This document shows positions 9,814-18,252 of a stretch of DNA of 29,821 bases, one piece after another. The notes under the pieces are model-generated. The model had not been told where the DNA came from, did not search any database, and saw only the letters and a list, made by a program, of their open reading frames with translations. Positions within the stretch are counted from its first letter, which is position 1. The number at the start of each line of letters is the position of its first letter. The stretch covers positions 1 to 29,821 of the forward strand of contig JANBTH010000156.1 of NCBI GenBank assembly GCA_027578815.1. The letters are read 5' to 3'. Origin of the DNA: Coemansia sp. RSA 1804 (lineage: Eukaryota; Kickxellomycota; Kickxellomycetes; Kickxellales; Kickxellaceae). A program made the translations under genes and the position numbers.

Positions 9814-10054
9814 TGTTATGATGACATAGGAGATGTTAACATTTGATCGGAATGTTAACATTCGATGCAAAAGTAAACATCTCTGGTCATCACAAGTAGC
9901 ATTTTCGTATTAGGATTTGATCTATAGTAGTGTACTCTTTTAATAGTGGATGATCGGTGGCTATAAAAGCACCGATATTCACTATTAGTAAGGAGGATGT
10001 TTCTGGAGGGAGTTTTGAGGATGTTATTTTATTTGAATAAAAAAATCTACGATA
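9814..10054 (+). repeat. Left inverted-repeat arm of the foldback element
   Basis: Runs from TGTTATGATGAC to about CTACGATA (10047-10054). It contains the nested palindrome (about 9831-9885) and TATA-like CTATAAAAG at 9961-9969 pointing into the element. The outer 60 percent pairs best; the inner 65 bases pair with gaps. Confidence 0.82.
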
Positions 10055-10068
10055 CTCTTTGTTACTTT

Positions 10069-10080
10069 GGGGGGGGGGGG
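10069..10080 (+). repeat. G12 homopolymer in the element core
   Basis: Twelve consecutive G residues in otherwise AT-rich DNA, immediately before the first core direct repeat. The length may be unstable or misread. Confidence 0.9.
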
Positions 10081-10084
10081 TTTG

Positions 10085-10215
10085 CCTATTTTCATAATAT
10101 TCTTTATTGTTTAAACGTAAGACGGGTATTCCCCCTAAATCAGTTCCTTAGATTCTCACCCATTTTCATAATATACTTTGTTTGCTTAAACATAAGGCGG
10201 GAGTTTCCCTAAATC
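10085..10215 (+). repeat. Two direct repeats of about 57 bp in the element core
   Basis: Copies at 10085-10141 and 10159-10215 share CATTTTCATAATAT-like starts, a middle TTAAAC[G/A]TAAG and an end CCCTAAATC. Period is 74 bp, identity roughly 80 percent by eye with one small gap. They lie between the arms, so they are not part of the inverted repeat. Confidence 0.8.
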
Positions 10216-10229
10216 GACCTAAAAGCAAT

Positions 10230-10480
10230 TATCGTAGACTTTTGCTTATATGAATTTTCTTTTAACAAAATACCATATTCAAAACTACCTAAAGAAACCC
10301 ATTCTTCAATAGTGAATATCGGTGCTTTTTATAGCCACCAATCATTCACTATTAAAAGAGTACACTACTAAAGAATCAGATCCTATTAGAAAAGTTATTC
10401 ACAATGGTATGAGATGTTAACATTTGATCAAAATGTTAATATTTGATGCAAAGGTTAACATCTCATACGTCATCATAACA
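10230..10480 (-). repeat. Right inverted-repeat arm of the foldback element
   Basis: Reverse complement of the left arm, with an extra A in the TATA-like motif (CTTTTTATAG at 10325-10334) and a few gaps in the inner part. It ends GTCATCATAACA at 10480. Confidence 0.82.
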
Positions 10481-10483
10481 GCA

Positions 10484-13030
10484 ATGGATGTCGACAGCGA
10501 TGAAGAAATTGCGCTTGCAGGCGCCGAAGGCCAGACCAGTAGACAAGCCCGCCAAGACAGCATGCTGCTGCAGACGCCCAGAAACAGACCCGACACTTCA
10601 TTTCGCGACAGCAGCTCGCCTGTCAAGATCACTTGAAGCTACGTTGCCATTGGGGTGAATTTTTCAAGTTATGAAAGCGGTAACCAGCAGAAGATCTGCA
10701 AAGTCGATAAAACTCTTGTATGCAAGGGGTTTTGGGAGTATATTGACAAAGTCGGGCGTATCCATCTTCCCAGGCGTTTCGGAAAGACATACAATCTTGA
10801 CATTATAAGACTGTTCTTTAGCTCGTCGCTTGAGTCCGTGGACATTTTAAAGATACCGGACAGCGTCATCAGTGACGGTCATGGTGAACTGGATATAGTG
10901 CAAAAGTGTAGACGCAAGCGCGAGTGGCTCTTCGACGATTCGCTTTTGAAAGCCGATGATCTGCAATTCTTTGAGAGACACTTTTGCAAACACCTGGTGG
11001 TTTACATTTCGTTTGCATCTTGCAAAGGCCCTGATTTCAACGGCTTTTTGATGGGGCTTTCCAATGCAATTATAAAATCCTTTGACGGGTGGGCATGCGA
11101 TATCGAGAGATCCAACATCGAGCTTTCGAGAGACGCCAGTAAAGCTAAGCAAAGGCTGGAAATTTTTTCTGACATGTGCGAACAATTTGATTTTAGTCCA
11201 GAGAGTATTCGGAGCAAAACAACCCTGCCTATAAAGATATGTTTCAAAAGACTTTCAAATAGAATAATAAGATTTGTTATTAACTATGAAGAAACCTTTC
11301 AAACTATCATACTGGATAAGCCGCTGCTTTTATACCTTGGCGTTTGTCGTCCTGTATAGCTCAAACATCTATATCATTCTTTTTAGAAGTGATAAATGTT
11401 GAGTATTGATCGCAGGTTCTTTCTTCGTATAGTTTGTGTCATTTAATCTTCAGAGCTGATTAATATTGGACGCTGATTTCAGGTCTTCATATCTTGCTCT
11501 GAGCAACAGATATTTGAGGCGTTTTCGGAGCTTGTATATTGCCATTCATCTCTTCCCTAAATTCTGCTTCTGGACGAGTATGACGTTCCGTTCATCACTG
11601 TATATCAGTCAAGGTGGTCGACAGACTTGCAGAAAACAGCGCTCCAAGTTCTTAAGCGCTTGTTTGGAGTCATGTTCAAAGACAATAGCTTACTTGAAAA
11701 GGGCCTGATGGTCGGCGTATTTCCCATTTGGCTGGAAGATCTCGGGTCAGGCGCGAATAACTACGTCGACGTTACTCTCGTGCCCACGACCCGGGACGAG
11801 AGCAAGACATCTGCTGCGCTCCGCGGATTCCTCCACTCAAGAGGAGGCAACGACGCGCTTGTCGATTCGTTCGGCTTCAACTCCAGAGAGGTCCGATCAA
11901 TGGCGGAGATCTCTCTCAGCATGAATAGTGCGTTTGGCGGCCATATCGACGACGTCGTGAGTACTATGAGGAAATGGTACAACGGGTACCATTTTGGCAG
12001 GTTCGGAGGGAAATACAATCCCTGGTCGGTCTGTTTTTATCTCAAGGAGCTTGGCAAGGACCTTCAGCCATCAAGCCTATTGTCCGAAGAGAATGTGCTT
12101 ACTCTCATCAGTTCATGCGCCCGCAACTACTGGGACAAAACGGGCTCTCCTGGGTTGATTGAGACGCAGATGGAGCTCTATCCGAGCGAGTTTTGCGAGC
12201 TCGCCAACAGGTTATTGGCGGAGTACAGCGATTATCTGAACACGGATCCGTTCAACGATCAGCCATCGCGGACGGTGGTCCACTTGCCCTCAGCTGAGTT
12301 TTCGCTGTCGCGGCTTGCTGCGGGAGAGTTTGACGCCGATGCATTTTTAAAGCTAGTGCTGCATGCAGGATATCTGACTATTCGCAGTTCGACTGCAATT
12401 GGGATTCCGGATGGCGAGCTTCAGTATGTCTGGGAGTCGCTGATGGAAAGGCTTCTTCTCCGAAATGTGTCAAAGGACCAGATCATGATGCAAAAGGGGA
12501 ATATGCTTGGCAAACTGCACAGAGGAAGGACCGACACTCTGTGCTACCTGGCAACGGCCTCGCATGGAGTGCTAGCAAATCACAACAAGTACCGGGAGTT
12601 CGAATACGCCAACCTCGCGGTGTCGACGATCTATTACGCTGCAAAGCACGGCGTTTTGACACATATAAGCCAGCCCGAGGTAAGCAGCGCAGACTGTGTC
12701 CTAGTCCGCGAACTATCGGCAGGACAGGGCAGGAGCGACTGGGTGACGTTTCTCCACAGCTCAAAGAACCAGAGGAACGAGTTTGGCATGATCGTGGAGT
12801 TCAAGTTCATTCCTAACAAAAAGATCGGCGATCCAGACTTTGGAAAGGCAAAGGCGGAAGAGGGAATGAACCAGATCGGCAAGACAAAGTATGCGTCGAT
12901 GCTGGGGAGCTGTGTTGAATGCATCCACATTGGCTTGGCCATCGGCTTTGGCGTAGCTTACGCAAGCTCCCAGCTGTATTCTCGCAGTGCCACGAATGCA
13001 GGCTGGACAGAAACAGACTCTCTATTGTAA
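10484..13030 (+). pseudogene. AAA-ATPase-like plus PD-(D/E)XK nuclease gene (DUF1703 type), broken
   Basis: All pieces lie in one frame: 10484-10633, stop TGA 10634-10636, 10637-11353, a gap, 11483-11557, stop TAA 11558-11560, then 11561-13030. Seen: Walker-A-like LPRRFGKT at about 10766-10789, typical of the AAA-ATPase-like family; Walker B ILLLDEYD from 11561; a PD-(D/E)XK end with GRSDW (about 12728-12742) and IVEFK (12791-12805) intact. The gap 11354-11482 could be a 129-nt phase-0 intron (GTATAG to TTTCAG) or decay. The TAA falls directly between HSSLP and Walker B, where no intron fits, so it looks like a nonsense change. Family knowledge: such ATPase-nuclease fusions occur in bacteria and are expanded in some fungi; their role is poorly known and often guessed to be mobile or conflict-related. 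The foldback element ends three bases before the first ATG. Recent death is likely, since the nuclease half is well kept. Confidence 0.82.
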
Positions 13031-13862
13031 ACAATGAAAACAACGCGTAACTTATTCTGTATAATTATTTATTGGAAATATTGACATTATCCAATCGTTA
13101 ATAGTATTTCCTCTGAATAATAAAAACCTAGAAATGGAACTACAGACTCGATGCTGCTTTTATGTAATGATCTCATCTATCTGCAAGCATACCAATATGC
13201 TCTGATATCATTGCATGAGCTAACAAACGCTTTACCCTAAAATCAGGCTTTCGTCTGCTTTGGCCTAAGCAACATGTGTGGTTTAAATTCAGCAGAAACA
13301 AAATAAACCAGCGGAGAAAACAAGACAGCCATCCGCCTATCAAAAATGTTAATTGGTGTAGTCTTTTATCGCTTAGTTTAACAAATGTTAATGGAACTTC
13401 ATCTGCAAAAGCTGCGGAGAATTTAGGGTGATTTGTTTAGCTTGCTGGTTTATTTTTTTCTTGAGAAAAGTTTGCTTCCTTTTACCCGTCAACCAGATCC
13501 TGCATAAACGGGCACACCCTCCGGCCTGTCAGTGGGAGACTAAAGAATAACATGCTTTTCACAACTCAATCGCTGATAATTCATGTGACCTCAGGTGTAA
13601 TTTAATGGCCTGTGGCAGGTGAGATTGAAATTTAGCACTTTAAAGATAAAAAAGTAGTTTTGGCAGGTGCCTTTGACTTTGATCACGCCTCAACGCCCCC
13701 CTTTTCTTTCCTCTCTTCCTCATTTTTCATTCCTTTTTCTTTCTATTTTCATTCTTTTTTATTGTTAGCAGATTTTTTATTACTCGAACACTACTTGCTT
13801 CTATTTTCATTTGTATAGTACTCAACCCTTGTGGTCGGGGAAAGAGAAGAGACGATCCGACA
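13031..13862. other. Intergenic: pseudogene 3' flank and MOCS1A promoter
   Basis: 832 bp, AT-rich. Two AAATGTTAAT-type words occur at about 13345 and 13384, recalling the element's motif, but I could not extend them into an arm. From about 13696 to 13810 the plus strand is pyrimidine-rich (CCCCCCTTTTCTTTCC...), a probable promoter/leader for the next gene. No gene recognised. Confidence 0.5.
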
Positions 13863-15068
13863 ATGAATTCATTATATATCTACACTTACAGAAGAGCTGG
13901 TGCTCTGCTACTACCACGCACATCATGCCATTTTACGCACGGCCTGCCGACAGGGACAATGCCTCATTGCAGTGTGCTTGGCAAGCGTCACCTAAGCAAT
14001 AGCGCTGCTTTTCCTAGACCTACAGGCATTACAGGCAGCTCATCCGGTGAGCCGAACAAAGCGGAGAGTCTTCCGGTGTTGACCGATCTGTTTGGCCGGT
14101 TCCACAACTATCTGCGGATATCCATTACTGAGCGCTGCAACCTGCGCTGCCAGTACTGTATGCCTGAAGAGGGCATTGATCTAACACCAAATGAGCGTCT
14201 CTTGACAACGCCCGAGATAATCCGTGTCGCACGCATATTTGTAAGTCAGGGTGTCGATAAGATTCGGCTGACTGGCGGAGAACCCACAGTGCGCAAAGAC
14301 ATCGTCGATTTGGTAAAAGGGCTTGACGAGCTTCGGCCTCTGGGGCTTCGCAAGATAGCAATGACGACCAACGGCATTGCATTGCGGCGCAAGCTTCCGC
14401 TTCTGCGCCAAGCCGGCATGGACGGACTCAACGTATCGCTGGATACTCGCGATCCGCGCAAATTCGAGTTGATGACCAGACGCAAGGGGTGCGAACACGT
14501 GCTGAGGGCTGTTGCCGATGCTGGAAAACTTGGATTCGATTTTGTCAAGCTCAATGTGGTGGTTATGCGGGGTCAGAACGACGAAGAAGTGTCCAATTTT
14601 GTTGAAATGACTCATGACGACGATATTGACGTAAGATTTATCGAGTACATGCCCTTTGACGGGAACCGCTGGGGCAAACGCAAGATGGTTGGGTATCGTG
14701 AGCTTCTCGATCGGCTTGCATCTACCTATGGGGCTGAAAACATCCAGACCCTGCCGCTCGAATCCAACCACACGGCAAAGGGGTACAGGATCAATGGCTA
14801 CAAAGGCAAGTTTGGGTTTATCACATCGATGACCCACTCCTTTTGCTCTTCATGCAACCGTGTTCGCATAATGGCCGACGGGAACCTCAAGGTTTGCTTG
14901 TTTGGAAATACAGAGGTCAGCCTGCGCGATCTCTTGCGTGCTGGTTGCTCAGACGAGGAGATTATCCAGACTATAGGCAGCGCTGTCAAACGCAAGAAGC
15001 AGGCACATGCGGGTCTGAATATTTTGTCGCAAATGCCAAACCGCCCAATGATCAAGATTGGTGGATAG
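13863..15068 (+). CDS. MOCS1A: MoaA/MOCS1A radical-SAM GTP 3',8-cyclase, mitochondrial
   Basis: 401 residues. The first about 75 residues are Arg/Ser/Thr/His-rich with few acids, fitting a mitochondrial presequence. Radical-SAM cluster C92-x3-C96-x2-C99 in ERCNLRCQYC, SAM-binding GGEP (138-141), TTNG (168-171), FIEYMPFDGN (259-268). The second 4Fe-4S site has C328, C331 and C345 in CSSCNRVRIMADGNLKVC. The protein ends with Gly-Gly, as MoaA/MOCS1A must for activity. It converts GTP to (8S)-3',8-cyclo-7,8-dihydroGTP, the substrate for MoaC, at the start of molybdenum cofactor synthesis. The MoaC homologue follows 376 bp downstream on the same strand. A later in-frame Met at about residue 33 is an alternative start. 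No intron is needed. Confidence 0.95.
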   Translation: MNSLYIYTYRRAGALLLPRTSCHFTHGLPTGTMPHCSVLGKRHLSNSAAFPRPTGITGSSSGEPNKAESLPVLTDLFGRFHNYLRISITERCNLRCQYCMPEEGIDLTPNERLLTTPEIIRVARIFVSQGVDKIRLTGGEPTVRKDIVDLVKGLDELRPLGLRKIAMTTNGIALRRKLPLLRQAGMDGLNVSLDTRDPRKFELMTRRKGCEHVLRAVADAGKLGFDFVKLNVVVMRGQNDEEVSNFVEMTHDDDIDVRFIEYMPFDGNRWGKRKMVGYRELLDRLASTYGAENIQTLPLESNHTAKGYRINGYKGKFGFITSMTHSFCSSCNRVRIMADGNLKVCLFGNTEVSLRDLLRAGCSDEEIIQTIGSAVKRKKQAHAGLNILSQMPNRPMIKIGG

Positions 15069-15444
15069 TTCTTAACATATTGTGTTTATTCTCCTTGTAC
15101 ATCATTATTATTATCAATATCTCAGTTTTCGGTTATCGACTAACGATGATGTTAGTTAGTACGTTTAAATCAATAAGTAATCGGTTTCTATTATTTATAT
15201 AATGCTATTATGAGTTACAATACCTGCCTTTCCTTATTCCAGACATTTTGACACGCTCTCACATTATGCTACTACCATAATAAAGTTTCTCAAAAAGTCA
15301 AGCTTGTTCTGTACATCTTGTAACTTTAGACATTTAGATAGTATTTTGCTTGTTATTACCATCGGCTATTATATTATTCTTGCAACACATCTTGGTTTTT
15401 TTTGGTTTTATTCTGTAAAAGAAATTCAACATTTTATTAGAAAC
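15069..15444. other. Spacer between MOCS1A and MOCS1B
   Basis: 376 bp, very AT-rich. The reading frame of MOCS1B is open back to about 15304 but lacks an upstream ATG and codes hydrophobic low-complexity sequence. It must hold the MOCS1A terminator and the MOCS1B promoter unless the two share a transcript. Confidence 0.5.
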
Positions 15445-16056
15445 ATGTTCACGCTTTTTGTTTCACGCTGCGTTGCCAGCGCTCGCCGTCTTGCTCCGTC
15501 AAAAGCAAATGGTCTAATAGTATCCATGTATACAACGAAAAGCACTACTGATATGCCAAGCAAACCAGCGTTGACTCACATAGACGAGGAAGGCAATGCA
15601 CACATGGTTGATGTTAGCGCAAAGCAGCCAACATTGCGAACGGCAATTGCTCGTGGTCGTGTGCTGATGCATCGGGAAACATATGATCTCATTAAAGCAG
15701 ACAAAATTAAAAAGGGCAATGTCCTGACTGTGGCCCAAGTGGCAGGAATACAAGGAGCCAAGGCATGTTCACAGATAATCCCGCTTTGCCACCCAATCAA
15801 CCTCACCAAGGTATCCGTGGATCTGGGTCTTGATGGAAATGCAAACGCATTGCCATTTGAATGTGCTGTCAATATTAAGGCCACAGTTAAGTGCAAAGGC
15901 GAAACAGGTGTGGAAATGGAGGCACTCTCAGCTGTCTCGGTAGCTGCGTTGACGGTTTTTGATATGTGCAAAGCGGTTACAAAGGAAATGACTATCGACG
16001 GTATCAAGGTTGTTGAAAAGACCGGTGGAAAGAGCGGCCACTGGAAGCAGGAATAA
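15445..16056 (+). CDS. MOCS1B: MoaC/MOCS1B cyclic pyranopterin monophosphate synthase, mitochondrial
   Basis: 203 residues from the ATG at 15445. The first about 40 residues are Arg/Ser/Thr-rich without acids until the mature part, as in a mitochondrial targeting peptide. The conserved core is MVDVSAKQPTLRTAIARG (54-71), KGNVLTVAQVAGIQGAK (90-106), IIPLCHPI (111-118, active-site His116), GVEMEALSAVSVAALTVFDM (155-174) and the CKAV Lys176. It rearranges cyclo-dihydroGTP into cyclic pyranopterin monophosphate. In animals MOCS1A and MOCS1B come from one bicistronic gene, and in some fungi as one fused protein. Here they are two separate frames. It converges on CENP-X with only 51 bp between stops. 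Confidence 0.95.
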   Translation: MFTLFVSRCVASARRLAPSKANGLIVSMYTTKSTTDMPSKPALTHIDEEGNAHMVDVSAKQPTLRTAIARGRVLMHRETYDLIKADKIKKGNVLTVAQVAGIQGAKACSQIIPLCHPINLTKVSVDLGLDGNANALPFECAVNIKATVKCKGETGVEMEALSAVSVAALTVFDMCKAVTKEMTIDGIKVVEKTGGKSGHWKQE

Positions 16057-16107
16057 CTGGCTAATCAAATGTCTATGCTTCAAGTTAAACTACTTTTATT
16101 CTGCTTG

Positions 16108-16542
16108 TTAAAAATCCAACAACAACTGTGCAAGTATTTTTTCTAAATCCGATTCATCTACTTGCTTGCTTGCTTCAGAATCTGTCCGTTTGGCTTTGGC
16201 TCGTTCGAGCGCCTCCTTCACAAAAAGAAGCAAGAACTCGGTGGATAGCTCCAGCGCATCCACTCGAACTACAATGTCACTGGTATAAAAACATTTGAGA
16301 TTAACACCTTTTAGTTTACAACTAACATAAACGACAATGAGCAAAGATACCCACATACAATAATATTTTTAGACTTACTGGAAGTGTTTGATTTTTCCCA
16401 CACGCTCTTAAAAATAGCCTCGAGTGTCTCCTACTTTATATATAAATACATTTTTAATGTGGTCAATGCATTGACTGTGAATAATGTGCATCTTTTTATT
16501 GCAATGTCTAATACATACCGGTTTTATCTTTGACTCACTCAT
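16108..16542 (-). CDS. MHF2: CENP-X / MHF2 histone-fold protein (three exons)
   Basis: Exons 16542-16519 (8 codons), 16430-16379 and 16268-16108 give 78 residues, close to the about 81 of human CENP-X. Introns are 88 and 110 nt. Donors read GTATGT and GTAAGT, acceptors TAG and TAG. Spliced motifs are LEAIFKSVWEKSNTS, IRVDALELSTEFLLLFVKEA and the family-defining end LEKILAQLLLDF. Family knowledge: CENP-X (MHF2) pairs with CENP-S (MHF1) as a histone-fold tetramer that binds branched DNA, stimulates FANCM/Mph1-type helicases and sits at the constitutive kinetochore (T-W-S-X). Without splicing only the last 54 codons are visible. The exon structure is my assembly: it keeps frame throughout and gives a full-length match. 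Confidence 0.9.
16269..16378 (-). other. CENP-X intron 2
   Basis: 110 nt, donor GTAAGT, acceptor ATTGTAG. An acceptor AG 11 bases earlier (TACCAG) would bring an in-frame stop, so the later one is preferred. Phase 1: it splits the Ile codon before RVDALEL. Confidence 0.85.
16431..16518 (-). other. CENP-X intron 1
   Basis: 88 nt, donor GTATGT, acceptor AAAGTAG, phase 0. It follows an eight-codon first exon (MSESKIKP). Confidence 0.82.
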
Positions 16543-18252
16543 CTCAAATAAAATAACACAGTTTTACAGCGTGTATGCAGCTACGCAACTGTTGGTGGTG
16601 GGTTTGCAAGTGGATTTGCTTAATCACCACTACAGATACATGTTGATTATGGTGTTTCACCAACGGATCAAGGTGCTGCTGCGGAGTCTAGTTCTGAAGG
16701 ATTGGAGAGACTTTTCTAACAATCTCGCGCTGGAATGCTTGTAAACTTGTATCGGATCAGCCACCTACTCTCAAATATTGCGCAACTATGGAGGTTTTTG
16801 TTTTGGGGTTTGCAAAGAAACACAAGCTTTTTTTGAAAGAACATAGTTATGTTTTACATAATCGATTTACAGCCATAAACCGATTTGTCAGCAATGTATT
16901 TTAGTATATGATGAAGTTCAGCTTATCTCCTAAATATGATTTTCTCTTTAGGCCAGGTTTTGGTCTGCAAAATTTGGTACGGGATTCCCTGGTTTACGAG
17001 ATTTCGCTTCATAATTTTCTACCAACTAATCATTCAACCTTACCTAATCTACGCGGCCGCATTCATAGTCGCTTAGAGAAGTGGCTATGAACAATCTGTA
17101 TTCCAACAAAATATATCTAGAAAAATGTAATTTACCACGATTTCTCTATTTTTGCCTAGCCATTTAAATCAAAACTTCGCAAGAAAAATATTATTAGAGG
17201 ATTCCAAAAATAGTTGCACCATTTTGACAAGAAGAAATCAGCAACTGTAAGCAGAAACGAGTTATTCTGACATGAACCCGGTATACATGCATTACCCCTG
17301 CAATTATTGAGGCTTTTTAAAATACTACTAGGGTTTTTTGTTAATAAGGATATTATATTTTTGCAAAGACAACCTCCAAAAATAGACCATCCATCATGTG
17401 TATGAGATTTCACACAAATGCCACATATCTTGTCTCTGCTTTCACACATGCCTTGTTTACATTTTCTATGTATACCGTCCTACAATAGCACAATTGAGAC
17501 GTGATAACAGAATACGATGTTTTTATAGGTATAAAATTTGTTCACTTCTATATTTTGCCTATCTTTCACATTTACGGCTGATCGTCTGAGTTGTGGACCA
17601 GGTAAACAAAAAGCCCTTACGATCGTCATCAAGACACTTGACACATTTGTCTGAAAATAGGAGGTTGCTTGCATATATGATCTTCTTGCTGACGGATGCA
17701 CATGGAGATGCAAAGCAGATTGCTATTCCGCATTACTTGTCAAAGAAGGGCATATTCTCAGACACAATAAGCAGAAACCAGAATAACATGGATAAGATAC
17801 AACCTTTTCTGTCAAAAACATTGGAATTGAAAGAGGTAAATATTCTGGAAACTCGGCAAGCAGAATTTTATATAAACTCGTAACCACGAGCGCTCATCAT
17901 CGGTATAGCAAACAGATATGCACATAGCCTTGAGCGTTGGTAATAGATCTGCCCTGACTTTATTAAATATCTCTTTTTGGTGACAAAGTACACGCGTATA
18001 GACTGGTGCTTTCAGTGACTCTGTTGTGTTGGGGTTGCTAGCCGCAATTGCTGTCTGTTCTTAGTAGAGGCCGTGCCTTATAAGTTGTAAGTACAAGCTT
18101 ATATTTATTATGGCAATTACATGTGTATAGACTGGACATCCTAGCAAGCTGCTACTAATATACAACGATTTTACTCTACAATTCTGTAATTTTATAGTTT
18201 GGTTTCTATAACCAAGAGAAAGTTTGGAAACCATTTACCAGGAACTCTAACC
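16543..18252. other. AT-rich 1.7-kb region without a recognised gene
   Basis: Open frames here are short and match nothing I know: 86 codons near 16484-16744, 60 near 16908-17090, 97 on the minus strand at 17156-17449 (Cys-rich, ATG start) and 96 near 17593-17883 without an ATG start. The last has a plausible globular composition (LLTDAHGDAKQIAIPHYL) and might be a decayed coding piece. No tRNA-like, rRNA-like or long repeat structure was noticed. The part nearest 18252 must contain the protease promoter. Confidence 0.5.

Larger units (their letters stand above)
9814..10480. mobile_element. Foldback / MITE-like element with long terminal inverted repeats
   Basis: The left side starts TGTTATGATGAC and the right side ends with its exact reverse complement, GTCATCATAACA. 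Arms of about 245 bp fold onto each other and leave a core of about 175 bp. The best-kept stretch (9925-9986 against 10308-10370) has about three differences in 63 bases. Near each end lies a nested imperfect palindrome (GAGATGTTAAC ... GTTAACATCTC). The core holds a G12 run and two direct repeats. No transposase fits in 667 bp, so this is a non-autonomous element. No clear target-site duplication is visible next to the outermost bases. Its right end lies three bases before the start codon of the AAA/PD-(D/E)XK pseudogene. A 71-codon open frame inside (9997-10212) follows a TATA-like motif but is probably not a gene. Confidence 0.85.

Noticed and set aside
9997..10212. 71-codon frame inside the foldback element as a protein gene
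   Set aside because: It runs through the G12 tract and the two direct repeats; composition is hydrophobic and irregular, and the mirrored arm has stops in the matching place.
13345..13395. AAATGTTAAT words as a downstream partner repeat of the foldback element
   Set aside because: The similarity does not extend beyond about ten bases, which is expected by chance in AT-rich DNA.
15304..15444. Extended N-terminus of MOCS1B
   Set aside because: Lacks an ATG and codes an AT-driven hydrophobic stretch; the ATG at 15445 begins a credible mitochondrial presequence.
16484..16744. 86-codon plus-strand frame overlapping CENP-X exon 1
   Set aside because: Overlaps the promoter and first exon of the opposite-strand CENP-X gene and resembles no known protein.
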